Of a DNA stretch of 64,000 nucleotides, positions 45,779 to 55,752 are shown one piece after another. The notes below the pieces were generated by a model that saw only the letters and a program-made list of their open reading frames with translations, was not told where the DNA came from and ran no database searches. Position 1 is the first letter of the stretch, and each line of letters opens with the position of its first letter. Both the position numbers and the translations under genes were made by a program. This DNA is from Sweltsa coloradensis (lineage: Eukaryota; Arthropoda; Insecta; Plecoptera; Chloroperlidae), in NCBI GenBank assembly GCA_024449915.1, contig JAMZAV010000356.1:310001-374000 (forward strand). Direction: 5' to 3'.

Positions 45779-46748
45779 TGTCATGTTTGGGGTAGTTTCT
45801 ACCCTTGTTACTGGTATAATTTCATTGATTATTGCTTGTGACAAGACAGTGATTGCATTACGATGTCACAAGTATAAGGAGGTCATGCTTGTTGCTGCAA
45901 TGACCATTGCGCGCGTGTATGGCGTACGTGTGTTGCTGACAGATGGATTATTTGTCACTTTATTGTTATTTGTGGCAATACCAGGTGTATTTGAATTGCT
46001 GGTCTAAGCATTGTGACATGAGCTAATAGACTCGCACGCGCTCCTTCTCGGGGAACTAAGTGGCGACATAGTGCTGACTTTGCGTTTCGACACTGCAATG
46101 ACTGCTAATTAATTTGGACTTTGAATCAGCTCGGTGACTGAGGAGGCGTAAGCCCGGTTGAGTCGGGGAGTTACAATCTGACCAGCGAACGAACAAGTCG
46201 TCTTCGAGAGCAAGTACAATGGTGTTCTGACAAAGAATTGTTGACAAGAAGAGTAATTAGTTAGCAGTGCATTGGAAACATCGAGTATCGAATGGATTAG
46301 CCGATCAAGAGGCAAGAAGGCAGAAGAAGGTAGAACATCTGCACTCCCACGTCCGAGACTGAGTCACGGCTGATCCAGGACCAAACCAGAGAGAGAGAGA
46401 GGACTTAAAGTAAGACATGGTTTCATTACTATAGGTCAAGTCACTCACTACATAGGGGTTCGAACTCACGTTCAATCAGGTGAAATGCATAAGCTTAACC
46501 AACAGGCTAATTAGGATGATTGTGTTTAAATACAAGTGCTCCTTCTTTTTGTTGAGATTGTGTTCTTGTTTGTGATAATCCTCTCTATTACATGTCCTAG
46601 AAAACCACCTCATTAAATACCTATCGATTTCGGTCACTGTTGGGAAGATTAGTCTGTGTAACAAACAACAGCTATGTTCCCCCCAGAACAATAGTTACTT
46701 TGGTAAATAACATCTATACCAAGGGCTGATCAACCTCTCAACTTGACA
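45779..46748 (+). mobile_element. Right LTR of the large LTR retrotransposon
   Basis: This is a 970-bp direct copy of 26709-27679, differing by about three substitutions and four indels (for example GAAGG versus GAAGA near 46319 and two missing G near 46420). It starts TGTCA and ends TGACA. The following four bases ATAT (46749-46752) equal the four before the left LTR, while its own left flank is GACA. The pair therefore reads as one insertion rather than two solo LTRs. Confidence 0.85.
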
Positions 46749-47300
46749 ATATTTACTTATGAAATTTGGGCAAGTGGTTCAGTCAAAATGTGCTGATTAC
46801 CAAGAAGGAGTGTGATTTGTGAATTACTATTTTTGCGTGTTTGAGTTTAAAGAAAGTAATAACCCCTACTCACTTAAACAATTAGAGTATAAACTTAGTC
46901 AGAAAGTAGACCCTTATTCAGCACAATAATAAACATAAGTTAGGAGTTCTCGCCATCGCGTATAAAACATCTCTTTCATTGGTTAATAAGCAGCTTTATG
47001 CTCTTCATTAACCTTTAACCGTATACTAGGTCACACGTGCACTTGATCAATATTGCGCAGTACATTTTCCTTTCAACTCTCTACTCCCCTTAAGAGCACG
47101 TGGCAATTCTTCGAGGCCACCCCCCCCCCCTTCCCCACCCACCCATCAGCGTTGACTGAATAAAGACACACAGGAAATCGAAGAAGTGATTGCCCACATT
47201 GCCTCCGTCTTCGCAACAAAGAAACGTGGGAGATGAAAGATTTCACGCCTCCAAAAACCAATAGAGATATAGAGCATGCGGAGCGGTTTCGCACGGACCA
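46749..47300. other. Right flank of the LTR element
   Basis: Unassigned DNA with a poly-C tract at about 47119-47131. No gene recognised. Confidence 0.4.
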
Positions 47301-47306
47301 TTGGCA

Positions 47307-47795
47307 GTTCTGATTGGTGAGATTAGTTCTGATCCGTTCTAACGTACTGATTAGTGAGTTCTAGCATACTAATTAGTTGTTCTAGCATACTGATTATAGT
47401 GAGATAAATCCTGATTAGTTAATTCTAGCATACTGATTAATGAGTTCTAGCATACTGATTAGTGAGTTCTGACATACTGATAAGTGAGTTATGATATAAA
47501 GATTAGTGTGTTCTGAAATACTTATTAGTGAGTTTTAGAATACTGATTTATAAGTTCTGCCATACTAATTAGAAAGTTCTGGCACACTGATTTGTTGGTT
47601 CGAAGATACTGAATAATAAGTTCTGACATAATGATTAGAAAGTTCTCACATACTGACTATGAGTTTTAATATTCTGATTAGTGACTTATTAAATACTGAT
47701 TAATAAGTTTTAACATCCCGATTAGTGAGTTCTAGCATACTGAATAGTGAGTTCTGACATTCTGATTGGTGAGTTCTGAAATCCTGATTGAAGCA
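47307..47795. repeat. 22-bp minisatellite, about 21 diverged copies
   Basis: The unit is close to TGAGTTCTAGCATACTGATTAG, with frequent variants such as TGAGTTCTGACATACTGATA. Copies drift by substitution and small indels, and there are no unique spacers between them, so this is not a CRISPR array. Confidence 0.9.
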
Positions 47796-47889
47796 CTTAC
47801 AAAATATATCCTAAGATAAAGCCGAATTTGTGATTGAGTCTTATTGAGTCCTTTTTTAATTTGTTACCAAAATTACTGTGTTTTTTTAC

Positions 47890-48415
47890 AATGTTGTTGT
47901 GATATTAGTATATCCAATATTTACTTGAAATGTGGTTCATTGTTGTGTCTGCATCTGTGTAATTAGATTTATTTAGTTGTCCTCCTTTGGAAATCAGTTT
48001 TTTAGCTGAATAGGACAGACGTTAAATAAATAAATTTTAATAAAAAATATAAAAAACGGCTACTGAATATTCCTTTACAACTAGCAAACTTCTCTCAAGT
48101 CGTCACTTTTCGGTCCGTCCGTCTGTTTGTGTGTTACGTCTCACGATAAAACAGAACATCAGATCCGATTGACGCACTTTCTACGTTGACATCGCCCATC
48201 AACAAGTGAGATTCAAAGTGTTTCGGATGCAAACAAAATATCAGAGAAAAATCGCATATTATTGTTGTTGTAATATTACTATTTCAAATATTTACTTAAA
48301 TGTAGTTCATTGTTGTGTCTGCATCTATGTAATTAGACTTATTTAGTTGTCCTCCTTTGTTAATCAGTTTTTTTATATTTGAATAGGATAGACGTTAAAT
48401 AAATAAATAAAATAA
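47890..48415 (+). repeat. Two direct copies of the LINE-like 3' end, ~370 bp apart
   Basis: Copy 1 (47890-48036) and copy 2 (48260-48415) share TTCATTGTTGTGTCTGCATC, TTATTTAGTTGTCCTCCTTT, a GAATAGGA(C/T)AGACG block and a (TAAA)n tail. Between them lies a copy of the GTCCGTC dispersed repeat with GTTACGTCTCACGATAAAAC. The family is in plus orientation here and minus at 609, 14862 and 34664. Confidence 0.75.
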
Positions 48416-49864
48416 GTTTTTGTATCCTGCGATTATTATCGATTTGGGTATTTAAATTGTGTACGTATTCGTAATTAATACGTGAATTTAAATGGTTGAG
48501 GGAAAGTAAATACATTCATATATTCTACTGTGAAAGATTTAAACGACCATCATACGGTAGATTGTATTTCAAAATCAGTTTAGAAAATCCCATCTCCCAA
48601 TAAATGCGGATAAAATGCGGAGTTTTCTTGAATAATTCAGGCCCATTCCCTTTCGAACAACGTCTTCTAGATAATGTCAAGAACCCAGAGAAGTTTAGCG
48701 GGCTGTGAAATGTGAAAGTGACGTCATTAATAACCCGAACACGGCCCCGAGGTTGCACGAGCTGTTCCGAGTAAGTTACTGGCAATTGAAGCTCCATGTA
48801 CAGGAGTTTCAGATGTCGATTCTCACAAGAAATTATTGAGGAGGGAGTAAAACGGATTTGATGTTCGACGCTTTTCTATGACTCTAGACATAAAGCATTA
48901 CTATGTGAAGACAACTTTGTGCTATTAGTAAAGCACGCATGTACACCACATCATAGCAGATTTAAGACATATATCGTAAACCAATCAGAAAATGTACTCA
49001 TATTTCTACATTTATGGAAGTTCATTAAAAATTTATTTGAAAATATGGAATGTATCATGAAATTATAATATATATAATAGGGGCCTTCATATTCTAATCT
49101 GAATTATTTTTAAAGTAAATTTACATTTTGACCATTTTGAAGCTGAGAAAAGTTAGAACCTTGTCAAACCAGGGTCATGACATTGTGTTTAATGATATAC
49201 CATTTTCACTCAAATTCTTTGGTTTATTTTTTAGAAGTCAGTGGAACTGTTTTCTATATAAAATCCATTTACGACTTGAAATATTGCCAAATAGATCAAA
49301 AGTTTCAACATATTTCAACAAAATATACATTTTCCAATTTTTTTTCAATTTTTAGTCTGGGGTATAGTAAAAAAAGTGCAGAAACACCCATGTCGGCTGA
49401 CAGCCAACAGACGAGTGAAATAGAGCGCGATAGAAGCGATAGAATCTTGTTCGCAAAGTCAAACACAGCCTTCTTGATTCCGCCATCTTCAATCTTCCAT
49501 CCACAGTTTACGACGTGAACCATGGTAAAAACATTGTACACGCTAGCTTGGCCTGACGTCACCAGCTTCGCGTAGACATGCTTTCCATTTTAATATCCTC
49601 CCTCCCGTTCGCAAACAAATATACGTCACATTATTTACCCCCCCCCCCCGACCTCCCTAAGACGCGATGAAGCGGGCGGGCGGCTTATATTACCGTACAA
49701 TCGGACGCGTTTCACAACGTTAGACATTTGACGTTTGTCATTTGAAATTTCGAGTAGTGAAATGAAATGTTTACTCATAGAAGCTAGAATATTAAAGAGA
49801 AACGCTCTGTTTTAGATGGTGAATATGTTTTAGTTTAATTTCTAGATTTCGATATTGCGACCAA
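48416..49864. other. Intergenic DNA with a poly-C tract
   Basis: Overlapping frames at 49128-49562 occur on both strands and are unrecognised. Poly-C lies at about 49638-49649. No gene supported. Confidence 0.4.
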
Positions 49865-50095
49865 GTGTTGGCTCGAGCGCTAAGCGCGCGACTCTGTTCG
49901 GAAGGTACCGGGTTTGAATCTCGTCGAGACCGGCAATCCTGACTGAAGGTTTTTCCGAGATTTTCCTCGGGGATTAAGTCCTCCAGCCCTCGGACATCCC
50001 TTTATAATTCTCCTATCCTCAACACACCTAGTTTAACACATGAGGGAATTGCGCCCTGGGCAGGCTTCCCACGAAAAATTATTTGATTTGATTCA
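49865..50095 (+). mobile_element. tRNA-derived SINE, family A (complete-looking copy)
   Basis: An A-box-like TGGCTCGAGCGC and a B-box-like GGGTTTGAATCTCG about 45 bp later form a tRNA-like RNA polymerase III promoter head. The body AATCCTGACTGAAGG and the 3' part GCGCCCTGGGCAGGCTTCCC then ACGAAAAATTATTTGATTTG are shared with 53256, 54071 and 61174-61890. The head does not fold as an intact tRNA with a paired acceptor, so it is a SINE. Confidence 0.8.
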
Positions 50096-50640
50096 ATATT
50101 ACTGTTAACCTTTCTTTTTAATAAAAAATATTGTCTGAATAGAGGTTTTGGAGATAGTTGTGCAACGCATTTTAAAATAAATTAAAGATTTAAATGAAAA
50201 GACAAACGACAGTATAAAGTACTCATCGAAAAGTCCTTGAGAAACCAAATAGAATTATGTTTTCAAGCCCTACCTCTTCATGTAAACGTTAATAATTTTG
50301 TAAAAAAAATTGGAGCTTACAATTTAATAGCCCTTATTTAATGGGATGAGAAGGCGTAAGATGGATTTAACCGACTTTGTTTTATGGAGGATAATTAATA
50401 ACTATAACAATTTGAAAACTGAGACTTTGGAAACTTCAGAGACTTTAAAGCTGAAACCCAACTCACAAAGCTCTTTGGTAAGTTGTCTTAAATCTCGCTT
50501 AAGCTTTGAAAGTTTCTCATGTCGCTTGTAAGTCTATTGTAGTACCTTGATATTTAGCTTCTTGTGAGCAATTTAATCTGAGTTCTAAATTACACAAAAC
50601 AATTAACACACGAGTGCTAAAATTAAGTTTTATTGTTTAT
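50096..50640. other. Unassigned spacer
   Basis: No feature that can be supported. Confidence 0.3.
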
Positions 50641-50683
50641 ATCCATTTAAATTTGCTACAAAAATTATTGTGAAATACAAGTT

Positions 50684-50735
50684 TTGTCAAACGGTACAAA
50701 TACGAGTTTTGTACCGTTTGACAAAAAAATTCGTA
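50684..50735. repeat. Short inverted repeat, GTCAAACGGTACAAA
   Basis: TTTTGTCAAACGGTACAAA and its reverse complement flank a short spacer. The sequence resembles the centre of the 20.7-kb palindrome (CGTTTGGCGGTACAAATCGG) but the outer arms are not found. It may be a relic of that family. Confidence 0.6.
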
Positions 50736-51679
50736 TACCAACTGTTATTTTCAGAAAACTATTTTAGCTATAGTCAAGTTGTAGCTAAAGGTGTTTAGAA
50801 ACTATGTCCTGAAAACCGATTCTCAAAATTTAATTTTGAACTAGTCTTGTATATCACACTTTTGTCCAAAAATCTAAATATAATTTCCAAAAGTGAGGTT
50901 ATGTCCCGCCCAAAAAAATTCACAATTTTTTTCTGTTATTTTAAAGGCCTTCTTTCATTCAGCAAACTTTTCAGACATGTTTCTTCGACTTTCAAATTAT
51001 CGGCCAGAGGCGGTACAATAGCCTTTGAGCAAGGATACGGATACTTCTGACGTCACGGATCATTGACGAAATCAAGAATTAGACCAAGAAATAGTAACTA
51101 GAATGACCCTTCAGATATCTAAGATGATCGTCTAAACAGTTCGCTCATCCCCGGGCTACGCGAAAAAAGTAACACTTCTCTCACATACTATCACAATTCA
51201 CAATGTCTCTCTCTCTCTGTCTCTCTCTTTCATTCTTCTTGTAATACGTCTAAACAATTTCCACATCCCCGGTCCACGCGCATGAAGACACAACACTTCT
51301 CCACTTCTCACACCATCACCTAGGCTTCTTTATATCTCTACTCACACCCTCGTCCGCTCTTACCCTCTCCGTCTCCCCCACCCTCTAGTCTTTATAACTC
51401 ACAGGCCACTTTGTTCCTTCATCCCGTGCTATCTTGTAAAGTACGGACTTAGCGAACGCTTCAAGATGTTAGGGAGAAGGTTTCACTTATACCATCGAGA
51501 TTGAAGCATATACTCGTCACTTATCACAAGCAGGGTAAACAAAGTTGTATAGCCACGCATCACGCTTAACAAATGCCTGTTTGATTGGTAAGTAGCTTTA
51601 TATTATGGCGAGATTAATCTTTTAACAGATCATTCTTCCACCCGCGTCATCGTTTTCTTCATCAATAGTATTTTTAGCA
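50736..51679. other. Intergenic DNA with a pyrimidine-rich segment
   Basis: 51170-51420 is C/T-rich on the plus strand, with a CTCTCTCTCTCTGTCTCTCT string near 51208. No coding feature. Confidence 0.4.
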
Positions 51680-52456
51680 CTAGGAAAACGCTTAAGTCCC
51701 GCCGCGTTGTTGGATGAGCGTAATTGGTGCATTGAGCTGCCATGTGTTATGCGGATTTTCTGTTGTTCTGTGAAAAAATCATTACTAAGTTAAAGTTTTT
51801 TTTTAAATTAAATTAAATTAAATAAAAAATTAACTTAAATTTTAATTTTTTTAATTAATCGTAATTTTAAAAAAGGAAAAAATCGTAATATTGAAATTTT
51901 CATAAGAAATAATTATTCAATTGCGCACAAATTTTACACGAATATATAAATTCATGAAATTAAGGTTCTGTGAAAAAATCATTACAATCGGATAAAGCAT
52001 GCAGGTGTTATAAGTCGAAAATGTTTTAAAAAATCGAAAAAATCGTAAAATTGTGATTTTAATAAGAAATGATTTTTCTATTGTGCTCAAATTTCACACG
52101 AATATATTAATTCAGTGAAAAAATCATTTCAATCGAATAAAGCATGTAGGTGTTATAAGTCGAAGGAATTTTTTTAAAATCGAAAAAATCGTAAAATTGC
52201 GATTTTCATGAGAAATAATTTTTCGATTACGCTCAAAAACGTGGCAGTTCTTAGTTCAGAGATTTCGAAGGTCTCCATAAAATTTCATCGCAATTGGAGT
52301 ATCGGTTTAGCCGGAATCGTGTTAACAGACACACAAAAATACAAACAGAAAAAAAAGAAAAAAAAGAAAAACATTCCGGATTTTTTTCTTCTCCAGTGTA
52401 TAGTGAAATGGAATTTTCGCTTCGCTCGCTTCGCTCATTCAAAAAGTTTTAATAGA
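51680..52456 (-). mobile_element. Non-autonomous Helitron, ~777 bp
   Basis: The minus-strand 5' start TCTATTAAAACTTTTTGAAT at 52456 is preceded by A and followed by GAGCGAAGCGAGCG. The 3' end is AACGC, a loop of 12, GCGTT, TTCCTAG (CTAG at 51680-51683), and the next base is T. The interior repeats an ATTTT(C/T)CGATT..CATGTAGGTGTTATAAG block about three times. It matches 59386-60234 in opposite orientation along its length. No Rep/helicase. Confidence 0.85.
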
Positions 52457-52487
52457 TTTTTTTTTAAAATGAAGAAACACAAATATA

Positions 52488-52572
52488 AACCATTTTTCCG
52501 TCGGTCCGTACGTCCAAAATACAAAAACAGTATGACCTCCGCTTAACATGCGTCTCATGTTGGCATGGGTAA
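52488..52572 (+). repeat. GTCCGTC dispersed repeat copy
   Basis: TTTTTCCGTCGGTCCGTACG, ATGACCTCCGCTTAACATG and CGTCTCATGTTGGC follow the family order seen at 5591. It directly follows the Helitron at 51680-52456. Confidence 0.5.
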
Positions 52573-53255
52573 GGGGACGGTGGCTAGCACCCCAGAAAGT
52601 GAAAATATTTATGTATTCGGCATCTTTATCATTAGTGACCATGAACAAATGTGGAACAATAACGATAAACTCATTCCCAGTATGGGGTATTCCCGAAACC
52701 GTGCTTGATTTTTATCAAGTTTTATACTGTCACATCTAGGCTCTTTCAACAAGACGCCGTTGTGTTGAAGGGTAGAAATTTGAAGCTTCGTATTGTACAA
52801 TATTAGTGACGGTATAAGCTAAACAAAACAATCATGACAGAAATTCTGTTTATATTTCCAGGGTGTTTATCTGATGTTATGTTAGGTCCCTCGGATTTCA
52901 TACGACCACAGCAGCTATCAGTATTTGCACAACACGTACAATAGACCATGTCAGGTGCAGCCATGGCGCCATTGTCGCACGGAAACCATTTATCATTGTA
53001 AAGCCGAAATCATTATTAATGGTTTTATTCAAGCAATGTTGACGTAACTTGTGTTGCGATTCAAAACAAAAAAAATATAGATTGACTACGGAGAGAGTTC
53101 GCTGTGATGAACTGTCACCATTCCCAAAGAGCCTTTTAAACAAACAAAAAATACCTAATCCAATTCCCATTACAAAGATTTAATATTGGTCATATAATTA
53201 ATAACTATCACCAAACCTAACATAATAAGGGTGTAAAGAGTCTTCCCTATATGTA
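52573..53255. other. Unassigned intergenic DNA
   Basis: No recognised gene or repeat boundary. Confidence 0.35.
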
Positions 53256-53540
53256 CCGACAGTGTTGGCTCGAGCGTGAAGCGCGCGACTCTGATTCGGG
53301 AGGTCCCGGATTCGAATCCCATCGAGACCATCAGAAATCCTGACTGAAGGATCTTCCCGAGGTTTTCCTTAACTGTTAATACTATACTACTGCAAGGGAT
53401 TGAGTCCTCTTAAACAGCCCTCGTACATTTCGTCAAAATTGTCCTAACTCCAATATACCTAGATAGTTGAAGAGGGTCACATCGGTTAGTTCTGATGTGT
53501 ACCGTTCAGTGGGTATCCTTACGAAAAAGTTTTTTTTTCC
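53256..53540 (+). mobile_element. SINE family A, copy 2
   Basis: The head carries TTGGCTCGAGCGTGAAGCGC and a B box GGATTCGAATCCC, the best preserved in the window. AATCCTGACTGAAGGATCTT follows, then the 3' part with AACAGCCCTCG and GGTATCCTTACGAAAAAG. It has an ~30-bp insertion relative to 49865 around CTGTTAATACTATACTACTG. Confidence 0.8.
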
Positions 53541-53542
53541 TA

Positions 53543-53690
53543 CATGCATCACTTTTCTGTCCGTCCGTCTGTCCGGGCGTGTGTCACGTTTCACGAAATA
53601 CGGTCACCAAAAACATTGTGTGTCATCCTTTCTATCGTGAGACGTGACACACACACAGACGGACGTACAGAAAAGTGATACACCATAATT
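53543..53690. repeat. Foldback of the GTCCGTC repeat
   Basis: GCATCACTTTTCTGTCCGTC and the following TGTGTCACGTTTCACG are mirrored by CGTGAGACGTGACACACACA and CGGACGTACAGAAAAGTGAT at 53634-53684. Two family copies therefore sit head to head with a ~45-bp loop. It starts where the SINE-A copy ends. Confidence 0.75.
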
Positions 53691-54070
53691 AAAGGTTAGA
53701 TTTCCTCTTCAGAATTTCTTTACGAAAAATACAAAAGAAGAGTCGCATATCCACAGAATGTGTATAAGTTTAATAAAATACCTAAAGTAATTGGAAGCAA
53801 ATTATCATAATTATAAAAAAATCTTGTTTCTCAAAACAGCAATCACAACATTTGAAATTCAAATTCTCTATAACAATAACTGGAGAAGACTGACACAAAA
53901 GCTAGTATTGCAGGAAGAATCCCATGCACAGTTTTTGTATTCTGCTCAAAGGGTAGAATTATCAATTCAGATTCTGACCTAGAACGAGAACAGACTTATT
54001 GAATGATTCAATCTCCGTGGTTCAGTGTGGAATACGAAGCAGAGAAGATGGCGGAAGCTCGTGCGATCAT
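53691..54070. other. Unassigned spacer
   Basis: A 63-codon frame at 53791-53982 is unrecognised. Nothing else seen. Confidence 0.3.
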
Positions 54071-54390
54071 AGTGTTGTCTCAAGCGTAGAGCGAGATACT
54101 CTGCTTCGGGAGGTCCCGGGTTCGAATCCTGTCACCGGTAATCCTGACTGAAGGTTTTCCACTAGGTTTTCCTCAGTCGTTAATGCGATCGGACATCTCT
54201 TCACAATGATTTTCTAAATTATTATATATATATATTAGCTTGTTCGCTTTGATTTAAAGCCCCCCACTGAAAATCAGTTATATAACTGAGTGGGTAGACT
54301 CGAAATAAAATTTATTTATTTATTTATAACATACCTAGTTAGACACCTGAAGAGGGTTTTCCTTGCACCCTGGGCTTGCCTCCCACGTGA
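54071..54390 (+). mobile_element. SINE family A, copy 3, with a SINE-B tail inserted
   Basis: The head has GTTGTCTCAAGCGTAGAGCG and a B box GGGTTCGAATCCT, then AATCCTGACTGAAGGTTTTC. The family-A 3' part resumes at ACATACCTAGTTAGACACC and CACCCTGGGCTTGCCTCCCA. In between, 54225-54328 holds a SINE-B tail with CCCACTGAAAATCAGTTATA and a TTTATTTATTTATTTATAAC tail, so family B inserted into family A. Confidence 0.75.
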
Positions 54391-55320
54391 TTACTGTTTT
54401 TGTGTGATAAGCCTATTTTATAAAATATATTTTGTAATTATTTATTATAAGATTTTTTTAGAACTTTAAAAAAAGATTAGAAGAGTTATGCCTAATTCTG
54501 TTGTCTCCTACCAGTTTGATCGGTTTTTCCTATTACAAATACGACAATACGGTAGGCAACATAATAAAGTATGATCACACCTCTTCTTATTCTAAAGATG
54601 GACGCGGTCTGGGTTGAACCGTGACTCCGCACTAAGCGATCCCTCTGGTCTAACTTATCTACAGCGTTGACTTGTGGGTTAAATGCGCCGATCAATCTAA
54701 GGCGCGGAGGCAAGTTTAAGGCGTTCACTATTCTGTTTTATCTTTTCCGGTGAACATTTTTTCAATTTTACTTTTAAATAATATATGTGAACCATTACGC
54801 ACTTTTATTTAAAAACTTAACGATTTTAAATATAAGAAGTTGTAAAACTCCGTGGTTTACTCCATTTTTGTGAAATTTTGGAATTTAAGTGGCCAGGATT
54901 TCTTAAAACTAATTTTCGTACCTACTGAACTAATAAAATTAAAATTTGGTATTAAAAAATAAAATAATTTTCACACTTCCAGCCTTGGATTATGAATATG
55001 GCAGAGCTATTTAGATGAATCGATAAAATGTTCAAGTTTTGTAGGTCTGCTTACTACATCAAGAGTAATATAGAACCAAACCGATGTTGGCTTTGACAAG
55101 GAGCTCCAATATGTAACATTAAGAGGTGGAATTTCATCGTATGTAAAGTAAATAATTCATGCTGTATGAACATTTCTATGTGAGTGGGAGTATTAAAACA
55201 GATGAAAAGAGATAGACTAGCTTGAGTAGCGTTCATCTAAATGAGAGAGCTAAGATATGAAGATGAGACTAAACTTCTTGGGCGTAACGAGCTTGAGAAG
55301 TTCAAGGATCACTTCTTATT
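54391..55320. other. Unassigned intergenic DNA
   Basis: The 78-codon minus-strand frame at 54492-54728 lies in a GC-richer patch but is unrecognised. Confidence 0.35.
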
Positions 55321-55323
55321 AGC

Positions 55324-55363
55324 CCCCCTCCCCCTCCCCCCACCCCCACCCCCACCCCCGGGC
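55324..55363. repeat. C-rich tract
   Basis: CCCCCCTCCCCCTCCCCCCA and CCCCCACCCCCACCCCCGGG runs. Low complexity. Confidence 0.85.
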
Positions 55364-55504
55364 CACCCACAGTGAAATATTATCACATTATATCAGTACA
55401 GAGAGTGGCACTGAATGGTCCCTAGCAGCTGCTGGTGACTTCCATGCAGAAGTTACTGATTGCTACAACCAGACTGAGTCTTTCATCTTCTCTCTAAAAG
55501 CCCT

Positions 55505-55752
55505 GCATAGCGGATACTTGGAGCATAGTAATATAGCGTAGAGGATATATTTTGAGCGTAGTAACAAAGTAAGGAGGATACTTTGAGAGTAGTAACATAG
55601 CATAGCGGATACTTTGAGCGCAGTAACATAGCGTAGCGAATACTTTGAGCGTAATACCATAGCATAGCGGATACTTTGAGCGTACTAACATAGCGTAGCG
55701 GATAATTTGAGCGTAATACCATAGCATAGCGGATACTTTGAGCGTAGTATAA
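55505..55752. repeat. 31-bp minisatellite with 62-bp higher-order pattern
   Basis: Units of CATAGCATAGCGGATACTTT then GAGCGTACTAA alternate with CATAGCGTAGCG..TTGAGCGTAATAC variants, so alternate units are more alike than neighbours. About eight units, with the leftmost ones degenerate. Three minus-strand frames cross it as repeat artefacts. Confidence 0.9.

Noticed and set aside
26709..46748. Two independent solo LTRs
   Set aside because: Neither copy has matching flanks by itself, whereas the outer flanks match each other; kept only as the alternative hypothesis.
47307..47795. Regularly repeated array resembling a CRISPR
   Set aside because: There are no unique spacers and units are contiguous and drifting; the context is eukaryotic.
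49865..54145. tRNA genes, because of A and B box matches
   Set aside because: No paired acceptor stem is found and the heads are attached to shared SINE bodies.
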